Source of the DNA: DATKIY01 sp035543875
GTDB taxonomy: Bacteria > Actinomycetota > Actinomycetes > JAHEKZ01
Assembly: GCA_035543875.1 (NCBI GenBank)
Contig: DATKIY010000236.1
Span: 1-8,286 of the forward strand
DNA length: 8,286 bases
Direction: 5' to 3'
Shown: positions 1-6,300 of the stretch, in pieces
Layout: the number at the start of each line of letters is the position of its first letter
Numbering within the stretch: the stretch's first letter is position 1
Translations under genes and position numbers: made by a program
Notes under the pieces: model-generated
Databases searched by the model: none
The model's input: the letters and a program-made list of their open reading frames with translations, nothing else
Told to the model about the DNA's origin: nothing

Positions 1-179
1 CTTTGTATACCCATAGGACACGTGAGGTGGCTGCCAGCTAGCCGCCGACTGACGGCCACCGGCGCGCCATGAGGCAGGCCGGCGAGTCCAAGGCAGTCAC
101 CCGACCCGCGGGCGTCGAGTTTGTCCCTCGACCGACCGGCAGTGATGCCGGGCCCGCGGGTCGTCCGCGCCCTGCGGCG
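1..179. other. Left-edge region with no supportable gene
   Basis: The three forward frames entering from the left edge stop within the first 72 bases, and the reverse frames show no recognisable protein. The forward frame from the ATG at 69 encodes a low-complexity Pro/Ala/Arg peptide. It runs on into the 3' part of the opposite-strand lipoprotein gene, so I treat it as a chance frame. Visible structure consists of GGTGGC (26-31) with its inverted partner GCCACC (55-60), 23 bases apart, and two copies of the palindrome CCCGCGGG (105-112 and 153-160). The second copy lies about 20 bases beyond the lipoprotein stop codon and could contribute to a 3' hairpin. Neither is followed by a T-run. Confidence 0.5.
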
Positions 180-701
180 CTAGTCGACCAAGACCGGGCC
201 ACCGCGCCCAAACTCGTCGGTACTGATCCCGATTTCGTCGTCGACCCCGTTCGACGCGTAGTCGATATAGATTGACTTCGGAACGCCAGTAGTTTCGTCG
301 AACTTCAGGGTCACCGAGTCTGCTGTTGCTTCAGCCTCCACGATCGCGGCGAACATTGCGTCGACCGTCGGTGGTCCGTGAAAGAAGTGGCGGATCAGCT
401 GACGTTGTTGAGAGCTAGCGTCAATGGTTTGCACGTCATCGTTGACGACGACCACCCGAACCCCGAGCGCCGCGGGACAAAAGCACCCAACACTCAACGT
501 GTAGTGATAGTCGTCCATGCCAGCGGCGTTCCAAGTCGACCATGCTTGCTGCGCCTCTTCCGGTAGTCCTGCGGGAGGTGTCGCCTTGGTAGTCCCCGCT
601 GTCGGAGCCACCGCCGGTCCCGAAGCGTCTGTGCAACCAGTGGTCGCCGACAAAGCGGTCGCAAGGACCACAAGCAGACCGAGCATGCGATGCGTCGTCA
701 T
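180..701 (-). CDS. DUF6174-like lipoprotein
   Basis: This is a predicted secreted, lipid-anchored protein of 173 residues; its biochemical role is unknown. The ATG at 701 is chosen because AGGGGG (712-707) lies five bases upstream and because it places a signal peptide at the very N terminus. An in-frame ATG at 746 would add 15 residues in front of the signal and lacks such a site. The signal is a short basic N-region (H4, R5), a hydrophobic core (about residues 7-18), then TTGC with Cys23 as the likely lipidated residue; the Thr at -3 makes the lipobox imperfect. A Thr/Ala/Pro-rich linker (about 24-45) follows. The folded part begins near residue 50 and carries a Tyr-rich strand, Cys-Phe-Cys at 73-75, a Val-rich strand (82-90), a TVDAMFAAI helix (112-120) and a C-terminal strand with SIYIDY and NGVDDE. 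This order resembles DUF6174 proteins of actinobacteria as I remember them. The assignment is from recognition, not a search. Confidence 0.8.
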   Translation of the reverse strand: MTTHRMLGLLVVLATALSATTGCTDASGPAVAPTAGTTKATPPAGLPEEAQQAWSTWNAAGMDDYHYTLSVGCFCPAALGVRVVVVNDDVQTIDASSQQRQLIRHFFHGPPTVDAMFAAIVEAEATADSVTLKFDETTGVPKSIYIDYASNGVDDEIGISTDEFGRGGPVLVD

Positions 702-706
702 TCTTG

Positions 707-712
707 CCCCCT
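707..712 (-). promoter_or_regulatory. Shine-Dalgarno site of the lipoprotein gene
   Basis: AGGGGG on the minus strand, five bases before the ATG at 701. It decides the start: the in-frame ATG at 746 has no comparable site and would bury the signal peptide. Confidence 0.7.
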
Positions 713-803
713 GAAGCTGGATCCGTTGGACGTCCGGCTCGAGCAACTGGTTCCAATGCGCGCGTTCAAACCCGTAGTTTCACCGAGATGACCCCCCACT
801 TTG

Positions 804-853
804 ACCCCACTAGAAGGGGTGAACGTGACGTTCCCCCCTTAAAAGTTAGGGGG
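804..853 (-). terminator. Nested inverted repeats after pdxH, possible terminator
   Basis: The main element is a 27-base near-palindrome at 814-840: AAGGGGTGAACGT, one central G, then ACGTTCCCCCCTT, pairing at 12 of 13 positions (only 820/834 fails). In the pdxH transcript it forms a long hairpin beginning 5 bases after the pdxH stop codon. No U-run follows, so if it terminates it does so as a U-less stem, a form often proposed in GC-rich actinobacteria. Two flanking stems compete with it. CCCCCT 834-839 pairs with AGGGGG 848-853 across the stop codon (6 bp), and ACCCC 804-808 pairs with GGGGT 816-820 (5 bp). The central GAACGT-G-ACGTTC core (821-833) is perfect and could instead be a protein-binding site upstream of the lipoprotein gene. 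Confidence 0.5.
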
Positions 854-1541
854 AGAGGCGGTCTCGGTGCCAGGGGGTGACCGATTCCCCGGCGGACGGT
901 CCACTGGTGGACGATTCGGCGGGTAATCGGGTGTACCGGATGCGGTCGTGAAGACGGTTTGGACGGCCTTGCCAGAACTCGATGGATGAGGGGACGAGCA
1001 AGTAACCACCCCAAAAGTCGGGCACCGGAATTTCTTCATCTTCCGGGTACTGCTCGGCCAGCTCGCTGTACCTGTCGGTGAGCTCGTTGCGTGACGTTAT
1101 GACCTCGCTCTGTCTCGAGGCGAGCGCACCTAGCTGGCTACCGCGGGGGCGCTCGCGAAAGTACTCGGCCGACTCCTCGCGACCCAGTCGCCGAACATCA
1201 CCAACGACGACTACCTGACGTTCGAGTGCATACCAGGGGAAGCACACGGAGGCTTGCGGGTTCTCCGCAAGCTGCTGCCCCTTTGTGGATTCATAGTTGG
1301 TGAAGAACCTGAAACCTTCAGCTGACGCTCCCTTCAGCAAGACGGTGCGCGCCCGCGGCTGGCCCTTGCCGTCAGCGGTGGCTAAGACCATCGCATTTGG
1401 TTCGGTCAACTCGGCTGCGATCACGTCGGCAAGCCAGCGGTTGAACTGCACTAACGGGTCGGGGTCAGCGTCGGCCACGTCCAGTCCTGCAAGTTCGTAA
1501 CTACGGCGCAGCGCCGCGAGGGCATCGGGGTCCATGGGCAC
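846..1541 (-). CDS. pdxH: Pyridoxamine 5'-phosphate oxidase PdxH
   Basis: This FMN-dependent cytoplasmic enzyme oxidises pyridoxamine or pyridoxine 5'-phosphate to pyridoxal 5'-phosphate with O2, for vitamin B6 salvage. The 231 residues align along their length with the E. coli enzyme as I recall it. Landmarks are RTVLLKG (65-71) and FRFFTNYES (77-85) for FMN/substrate contact, FPWYALERQVVVVG (101-114), YFRERPRGSQLGA (127-139, with substrate-phosphate residues Y127, R131 and S135), FWGGY (176-180) and FWQGRPNRLHDR (189-200, with R196 and H198). It ends in the usual RLSP. About 13 residues rich in Ser, Gly and Pro (roughly 207-222) separate RYTR from the terminal W-RLSP strand, longer than the usual turn. 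The start is GTG at 1541, with GGCGG seven bases upstream; the ATG at 1535, two codons in, is an alternative. The gene is divergent from citA and shares a palindrome-bearing spacer with it. Its product is the cofactor of the nearby SerC. Confidence 0.95.
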   Translation of the reverse strand: MPMDPDALAALRRSYELAGLDVADADPDPLVQFNRWLADVIAAELTEPNAMVLATADGKGQPRARTVLLKGASAEGFRFFTNYESTKGQQLAENPQASVCFPWYALERQVVVVGDVRRLGREESAEYFRERPRGSQLGALASRQSEVITSRNELTDRYSELAEQYPEDEEIPVPDFWGGYLLVPSSIEFWQGRPNRLHDRIRYTRLPAESSTSGPSAGESVTPWHRDRLSP

Positions 1542-1549
1542 ATTCTGAC

Positions 1550-1564
1550 CGCCGGTTACCGGCG
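1550..1564. promoter_or_regulatory. 15-bp perfect palindrome in the pdxH/citA spacer
   Basis: CGCCGGT-T-ACCGGCG: seven-base perfect arms around one central base. It lies 9 bases before the pdxH GTG and 79 bases before the citA ATG. The position suits an operator controlling pdxH, and possibly the divergent citA, or a hairpin in the pdxH leader that would hide the GGCGG ribosome-binding candidate. That candidate is in fact part of the palindrome's minus-strand right arm. No consensus known to me matches it, so the regulator is unknown. Confidence 0.45.
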
Positions 1565-1627
1565 AGTCACCTGGTCGGGTTAGATAGCAGCGACAGCAAC
1601 CCCGTCACCCATGCCCCGTCTCGTTTC

Positions 1628-1633
1628 GAGGAG
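1628..1633 (+). promoter_or_regulatory. Shine-Dalgarno site of citA
   Basis: GAGGAG, ten bases before the ATG at 1644. It supports that start over the in-frame ATG at 1611, which has no purine-rich site in front. A small CTCG-TTT-CGAG hairpin (1620-1630) overlaps the first bases of the site and might reduce its access slightly. Confidence 0.7.
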
Positions 1634-1643
1634 TGCCCCCACC

Positions 1644-2765
1644 ATGGCGGACTCGGACTTCAAGCAAGGTCTCGAAGGCGTCATCGCGTTCGAGACCGAA
1701 ATCGCCGAACCCGATAAAGAAGGCAACGCGCTGCGCTACCGCGGTGTCGACATCGAAGATCTCGTGGGGCGCGTTTCCTTCGGCAATATCTGGGGCTTGC
1801 TGGTCGACAACGAGTTCAACCCCGGGCTCCCGCCCGCCGAACCATTCCCACTCCCGGTCCACTCCGGTGACGTCCGGGTCGACGTTCAAAGTGCACTTGC
1901 AATGCTCGCCCCCTCGTGGGGACTCAAGCCGCTGCTCGATATCGACGACGACACCGCGCGCGATGACCTGTCCCGCGCCAGCGTCATGGCTTTGTCCTAC
2001 GTCGCACAGTCCGCCCGCGGACTTGGCTTCCCGATGGTGCCGCAAAAGGAGATCGACAAGGCGCAGACGGTCGTAGAGCGGTTCATGATCCGTTGGCGAG
2101 GCGAGCCCAACCCATCGCACGTGAAAGCCGTCGACGCTTACTTCGTCTCGGCCGCCGAACATGGCATGAACGCTTCGACATTCACTGCTCGAGTCATCGC
2201 GTCAACCGGAGCCGACGTTGCTGCGGCGCTCTCCGGTGCGGTTGGTGCCATGTCAGGGCCGCTGCACGGTGGCGCGCCTTCTCGCGTACTGCACATGTTG
2301 GAAGAGGTCGAACGCACGGACGACGCCGAAGGTTTTGTGCGTCACATCCTGGACACCAAGCAGCGGCTGATGGGCTTCGGTCACCGCGTATATCGCGCCG
2401 AAGACCCGCGGGCACGCGTGCTGCGCCGCACCGCCAAAGACCTTGGGGCGCCACGCTACGAGGTGGCCGAAGCTCTCGAACGTGCAGCCCTCAAGATTTT
2501 GGCCGAGCGTAAGCCGGATCGAGTGATTGCGACCAACGTCGAGTTCTGGTCAGCCGTCGTGCTCGACTACGCGCAGGTGCCGGCCCACATGTTCACGCCG
2601 ATGTTCACCTGTGCGCGTACCGCAGGCTGGAGCGCACACATCTTGGAGCAAAAACGCACCGGAAGACTCATCCGGCCGTCCGCCCGCTACATCGGTCCTG
2701 GCCCACGAAAGCCAGAGGAAGTCGAAGGTTGGGACCGCGAGGTCAAGCCGTCGTACGCGATCTAA
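1644..2765 (+). CDS. citA: Citrate synthase 2
   Basis: This enzyme condenses oxaloacetate and acetyl-CoA to citrate and CoA at the entry to the TCA cycle; cytoplasmic. From ATG 1644 the protein is 373 residues, which is the length I remember for mycobacterial CitA. The ATG at 1611 would add 11 unconserved residues without a ribosome-binding site. Visible landmarks, numbered from 1644, are LRYRGVDIEDL near 30-40, the oxaloacetate-binding His173 in AEHGMNAST, catalytic His208 in GPLHGGAPS, the second active-site His247 in GFGHRVYR, catalytic Asp308 in VVLDYA, and the C-terminal Arg325 region CARTAGWSAHILEQ followed by RLIRPSARYIGP. All expected catalytic residues are present. It is a small type I (dimer-type) citrate synthase, closer to the CitA/methylcitrate-synthase group than to the large GltA form. 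Activity on propionyl-CoA cannot be excluded from sequence. serC lies 75 bases downstream, probably with its own promoter. Confidence 0.93.
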   Translation: MADSDFKQGLEGVIAFETEIAEPDKEGNALRYRGVDIEDLVGRVSFGNIWGLLVDNEFNPGLPPAEPFPLPVHSGDVRVDVQSALAMLAPSWGLKPLLDIDDDTARDDLSRASVMALSYVAQSARGLGFPMVPQKEIDKAQTVVERFMIRWRGEPNPSHVKAVDAYFVSAAEHGMNASTFTARVIASTGADVAAALSGAVGAMSGPLHGGAPSRVLHMLEEVERTDDAEGFVRHILDTKQRLMGFGHRVYRAEDPRARVLRRTAKDLGAPRYEVAEALERAALKILAERKPDRVIATNVEFWSAVVLDYAQVPAHMFTPMFTCARTAGWSAHILEQKRTGRLIRPSARYIGPGPRKPEEVEGWDREVKPSYAI

Positions 2766-2828
2766 CGGATCCGGGCTTGCGGCCGTCTCAGCCATCGGAC
2801 TAAATCATGATCTCGTCGGGGACACTTC

Positions 2829-2834
2829 TACGCT
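2829..2834 (+). promoter_or_regulatory. Candidate -10 element for a leaderless serC transcript
   Basis: TACGCT (TAnnnT) ends six bases before the serC ATG at 2841. Initiation at the usual distance would start the mRNA at or next to the A of the ATG. No Shine-Dalgarno is visible in the preceding 20 bases, and no clear TTGACA-like -35 is seen 16-19 bases upstream. Confidence 0.45.
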
Positions 2835-2840
2835 TGGCGC

Positions 2841-4010
2841 ATGCCTGATGACTCGACTGTTCCGACGACTCCTGAGACCACTGCTGTGACGGCACCGCTA
2901 ACGATCCCAGCAGCACTCAAACCAGGCGATGGTCGCTTTGGAGCCGGACCGAGCAAGGTCCGTCATGAGCAGGTCGAGGCACTGTCGAAGCGATGGCACG
3001 ATCTGCTTGGCACCTCCCATCGACAGCCCACGGTCAAAGCCGAGGTTGGACGGCTTCGCGCCGGTCTCCGGCAGCTGTTCGCACTTCCCGATGACTACCA
3101 GGTGGTACTCGGCAACGGCGGTTCGACCGCTTTCTGGGAAGTCGCCACATTCAGTCTGATCCGTGAAAAGAGTCAGCACCTGTCGTTCGGCGAGTTTGGC
3201 GCGAAGTTCGCTAAATCCGCGGCGGCGGCACCTTTCCTCAGCCAACCTCACGTGATCACGAGCGCCCCGGGTGACGCCCCGCACTGGCTGCCGGAAGCCG
3301 GCGTCGATGTCTACGCGGCGCCCCACAACGAAACCTCGACCGGCGTAGCCCTCCAGGTTCGCCGCGTCCAAAACACCGACCACGACGCCCTGATGGTCTG
3401 GGACGCCACTTCCGCAGCCGCTGGCTTGTCGGTGGATGCGGCGGAGTTCGACGTCTACTACTTCGCACCACAGAAGTCGTTTGGCTCCGACGGCGGCTTG
3501 TGGTTCGCACTGATGTCACCAAAGGCACTGGAACGCGTTGACCAAATCAAGGCAAGCGGGCGGTACATTCCTGCCTTTCTCGATCTACAGACCGCGGTCG
3601 AGAACTCCGCGAAGGATCAGACTTACAACACCCCGTCGCTTGCCTCATTGTTCTTGATGGCAGAGCAGGTGGACTGGTTCAACGAACAGGGTGGGATGCA
3701 GTTCACCACAGCCCGCACCAGCGCCTCGGCGAATCTGCTTTACAGCTGGGCTGAGAAATCGGCGTTTGCCACGCCCTATGTGGCTGACCCAGACAAGAGA
3801 TCTCACGTCATCGGAACTATTGACTTCTCCGACGACATTGACGCCCAACATGTTGCGAAGACCTTGCGTGCGAATGGAATCGTCGACACCGAGCCCTATC
3901 GAAAGCTTGGGCGTAACCAGCTAAGAGTCGCGATGTTTCCCGCCATCGACCCCGCCGACGTGGAATCACTGACCAACTGCATCGACTACATCGTCACGCA
4001 TTCGAACTAG
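2841..4010 (+). CDS. serC: Phosphoserine aminotransferase SerC
   Basis: This PLP-dependent class V aminotransferase converts 3-phosphohydroxypyruvate and glutamate to phosphoserine and 2-oxoglutarate, the second step of serine synthesis; cytoplasmic. At 389 residues it is of the actinobacterial type. The first 20 or so residues are a Thr/Pro/Ala-rich extension; the conserved fold starts at RFGAGPSKV (32-40). Substrate-phosphate residues lie at H60-R61 (GTSHRQP), the PLP-phosphate loop is GNGGSTAFWE (91-100), the pyridine-N Asp is D188 (VWDATS), and the Schiff-base lysine is K212 in FAPQKSFGSDGG. YNTPS (262-266) is the cofactor-phosphate contact from the partner subunit. The C-terminal domain ends with YRKLGRNQLRVAMFPAI (353-369). 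All key residues are present. The ATG has no Shine-Dalgarno and follows a TAnnnT element, suggesting leaderless translation; an internal start after the extension is possible. Its 3' end overlaps the convergent transporter gene by 17 bases. Confidence 0.95.
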   Translation: MPDDSTVPTTPETTAVTAPLTIPAALKPGDGRFGAGPSKVRHEQVEALSKRWHDLLGTSHRQPTVKAEVGRLRAGLRQLFALPDDYQVVLGNGGSTAFWEVATFSLIREKSQHLSFGEFGAKFAKSAAAAPFLSQPHVITSAPGDAPHWLPEAGVDVYAAPHNETSTGVALQVRRVQNTDHDALMVWDATSAAAGLSVDAAEFDVYYFAPQKSFGSDGGLWFALMSPKALERVDQIKASGRYIPAFLDLQTAVENSAKDQTYNTPSLASLFLMAEQVDWFNEQGGMQFTTARTSASANLLYSWAEKSAFATPYVADPDKRSHVIGTIDFSDDIDAQHVAKTLRANGIVDTEPYRKLGRNQLRVAMFPAIDPADVESLTNCIDYIVTHSN

Positions 4011-6300
4011 CCCGGCCTCTTCGTGCCACAACAATGGCCGCGCCAAAACTCAGGATGACTAGGCCGCCTAGACAAATGGCAACCCACGTAATTCCGCTGG
4101 GCCCACCCGTGGAGCTGGCCGAAGCCCCAGTACCTCCGGCTGCCTGCGGAGGGAGCTGGACCTCATAGATTGCGGTTCCAACTCCCTCGCTCCCAACAAG
4201 AACCGAACGTCCATTTCGAAGGTAGGCAAGCGTCTCGCCTTGTGGTTGCCGGGGCAGCCCATACCGGTTGCCATCGTCGTCGCCATGAAGAAACGCGTCA
4301 GCACCGAAGAGATACATCGACGTATAGGAACGCAGCGCAACCTGTTGACCATCTGGTGAAATCGCTCCGTCAGTGACGAACATCGGCGCTGCGCCGACCC
4401 GCTGCAACGTTGTCACGCTGCCCGGCTCCGGCGTGCCATTCGTCGAATAGACACCCGCGCCCAGCGCTTCTTTCGTAACGACATAGATCGTGCCGTCGTT
4501 CGGGTCGACCATGAGCGCTTCGGCGTTGTGTGCACCGTCGGGGTAGTCCAGTTCGTACCGACGCCAACGGACCTGCTGGTCTCTCAACTGGGTTGGCTCA
4601 GAGATTCGGTAGAGCTTTATGGACTCGAACCGAGCGTCGTTGTCGCCGATGTCGCCGATCCAAAGCGCTGGGTCGCCTCCGTCATCAACACCTGGAGCCA
4701 GCGCCTCCCAGTCGCGGTTCGACACATTGGCAAGCGTAAGGCGGGCGACAGTAGCGCCGGACTCGTCGACCCCGTAGACGTATGGCCCATTTGAACTGTC
4801 GTTGACGATCCATGCCACGCCACGGTGCAGCTGGCTCACCGACATCCCGCTCGACTCACGAATGCGTGGATCCTGCAGCGTGGCAATCTCGGTCGCGTTC
4901 GGATTGTCGTTTGACTGTGCTGCATTTGCGCTCGGCGCAGAGAAGGTTGGCAGCGCGAGTAGCAGAAGTGCGCCGACTGCCAGTGGCGCTGCCACCGAAT
5001 TCATCCCGAATGCGATCCGGGGACCTTTGCGTAGGGTCGCAAGCTGCCCCGGAGTGTCGACATGCAGATGGGGACGCGGACTGAAGTGAGCGCGAACGCC
5101 CAGCCCGCCTGCGCGCAGGCGACAAGCGGCCGCAATCAACGCAGCGACAGCCGACACGATCCCTCCGAGTGCGATCGACCATCGGGGCCCGTAGGTCGAG
5201 GCGATCCAGCCCACCAGTGGAGCCCCGATAGGGGTCCCCCCTAGGAACAGCAGCGTATAGATGCCCATGACTCGTCCACGCATCTCCGGCGCGGAGTTGA
5301 GCTGCAAGAACGACTGGGCTGAGTTGATCAGGGTTAGTGCGGCAACCCCGACCAGCGGCAGCGCCAGCAGGAACGTCACGTACGACGGCATGAGAGACAC
5401 CGCCACCGCCGCACTGCCGAACGCGACGGCTGCAAGGACTACGAGTCGAAGTCTTGGTTGCCCCCGTCGAGCGGCTGCCAAGGAACCGGACAGCGAGCCA
5501 AGGGCAAGCACGGTGGAAGCAAGACCGAAAGCAGCTGGACCAAGTCCAAATGTCACGGTGGTCATGGAAGCAATCGTGAGTTGGAAGTTGAGCCCAAAGG
5601 TCCCAACAAAGAACGCGACCGCAAGTACGAGAACCAGCTCGGGGCGCGACCACACATATCGGAGTCCTGCCCGCAGCTCCCCGCCGTCTCGGGCAACGGG
5701 AGCCGGCGAGACAAGGTCCGTCGGGCGGATGCCACGAAGTGCGATAACGACAGCGCCATAGCCGAAGGCATTGATGACGAAAACCCATCCCGTTCCCACA
5801 CCAGCGATCAACAGTCCTGCGATCGCAGGGCCAAACACTCGCCCAAGGTTGAAGGAGGCAGTACTGAGCGCCACTGCATTAGGCAGATCGTCTCGATCGA
5901 CCATTTCCGAAACGAACGCTTGCCGAGCTGGGCCGTCAATTGCGGCAATGGCACCCAGCGTGAAGGCCAAAATCATCACAATCGGAACCGTGATCAGCCC
6001 CGTAAGCACCGTGGCGCCTAACACCAACGCCATCGCTCCCATGAGGGAACTTGTAATGAGAAGCAGCTGTCGGCGTTGGAACCGGTCGGCAAGCCCACCG
6101 CCGATCAACCCAAACAGGAGCATCGGGAGGAACTGCAAACCAACCGTGACGCCTAACGCGAGTGGTGAGCCATGAGTGAGTTCAAGGACAAGCCAGTCTT
6201 GGGCGACGCGTTGCATCCAGATACCGGTATTGGCAAGCAGCTGGCCTGTGGCGTATCGGCGGTAGTTACGAACTCGAAGTGAGCGAAAGGTCGGGCTCAC
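3994..6300 (-). CDS. MFS exporter fused to an extracellular beta-propeller-like domain
   Basis: A single uninterrupted 768-codon frame joins two proteins that usually stand alone. Residues 1-430 form a complete 12-helix major facilitator permease of the MFS_3/EntS-like exporter group. It has NYRRYATGQLLANTG near the N terminus, loop-2/3 motif A GGGLADRFQRRQ (67-78), DGPARQAFV (122-130), a helix 6/7 cytoplasmic loop (about 190-220) and the basic tail HFSPRPHLHVDTP (405-417). A signal-peptide-like segment follows: K425/R428, hydrophobic core 434-452, and a possible signal peptidase site SANA|AQ at 460. Residues 465-715 carry WD40/NHL-like strands such as RESSGMS, WIVNDSSNGPYVYG, RDWEALAPG, LWIGDIGDND, HNAEALMVDP and IYVVTKE, as in secreted actinobacterial propeller proteins of unknown function. 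A Gly/Ser linker (720-736), a helix (738-758) and RRGR at the end form a membrane anchor. The start is GTG, overlapping the marR stop as GTGA, so translation is probably coupled and marR-controlled. The substrate is unknown. An internal ATG at 5004 (residue 433) could start the second half alone but lacks a good Shine-Dalgarno. Confidence 0.85.
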   Translation of the reverse strand: MSPTFRSLRVRNYRRYATGQLLANTGIWMQRVAQDWLVLELTHGSPLALGVTVGLQFLPMLLFGLIGGGLADRFQRRQLLLITSSLMGAMALVLGATVLTGLITVPIVMILAFTLGAIAAIDGPARQAFVSEMVDRDDLPNAVALSTASFNLGRVFGPAIAGLLIAGVGTGWVFVINAFGYGAVVIALRGIRPTDLVSPAPVARDGGELRAGLRYVWSRPELVLVLAVAFFVGTFGLNFQLTIASMTTVTFGLGPAAFGLASTVLALGSLSGSLAAARRGQPRLRLVVLAAVAFGSAAVAVSLMPSYVTFLLALPLVGVAALTLINSAQSFLQLNSAPEMRGRVMGIYTLLFLGGTPIGAPLVGWIASTYGPRWSIALGGIVSAVAALIAAACRLRAGGLGVRAHFSPRPHLHVDTPGQLATLRKGPRIAFGMNSVAAPLAVGALLLLALPTFSAPSANAAQSNDNPNATEIATLQDPRIRESSGMSVSQLHRGVAWIVNDSSNGPYVYGVDESGATVARLTLANVSNRDWEALAPGVDDGGDPALWIGDIGDNDARFESIKLYRISEPTQLRDQQVRWRRYELDYPDGAHNAEALMVDPNDGTIYVVTKEALGAGVYSTNGTPEPGSVTTLQRVGAAPMFVTDGAISPDGQQVALRSYTSMYLFGADAFLHGDDDGNRYGLPRQPQGETLAYLRNGRSVLVGSEGVGTAIYEVQLPPQAAGGTGASASSTGGPSGITWVAICLGGLVILSFGAAIVVARRGRASSNA

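Noticed and set aside
69..275. Short plus-strand frame of 68 codons
   Set aside because: Low-complexity Pro/Ala/Arg composition, no ribosome-binding site, and half of it lies antisense to the lipoprotein gene.
436..756. Minus-strand frame of 106 codons
   Set aside because: It is a shifted frame over the lipoprotein gene, which has a signal peptide, a good ribosome-binding site and recognisable domain features in its own frame.
1611..1643. Earlier citA start at ATG 1611
   Set aside because: The ATG at 1644 has GAGGAG ten bases upstream and gives the typical 373-residue length; the 11 extra residues look unconserved and 1611 has no ribosome-binding site.
1605..2162. Minus-strand frame of 185 codons opposite citA
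   Set aside because: An antisense shadow of a clear citrate synthase; its Gly/Arg/Val-rich protein resembles nothing and it has no start context.
2093..2512. Plus-strand frame of 139 codons inside citA
   Set aside because: Arg-rich shifted frame within citA; no domain and no initiation site.
4856..5788. Long minus-strand frame of 310 codons overlapping the transporter gene
   Set aside because: Cys/Arg/Ser-rich translation typical of a shifted high-GC frame; the other frame has a full MFS fold across the same bases.
5458..6021. Plus-strand frames opposite the transporter
   Set aside because: Antisense shadows with no domain; the opposite strand encodes well-formed membrane helices.
3994..6300. 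Transporter gene as two genes split by a frameshift
   Set aside because: The frame is continuous with consistent protein-like sequence on both sides of the junction and no stop; a read error remains possible and is listed as a check, but the sequence as given is one gene.
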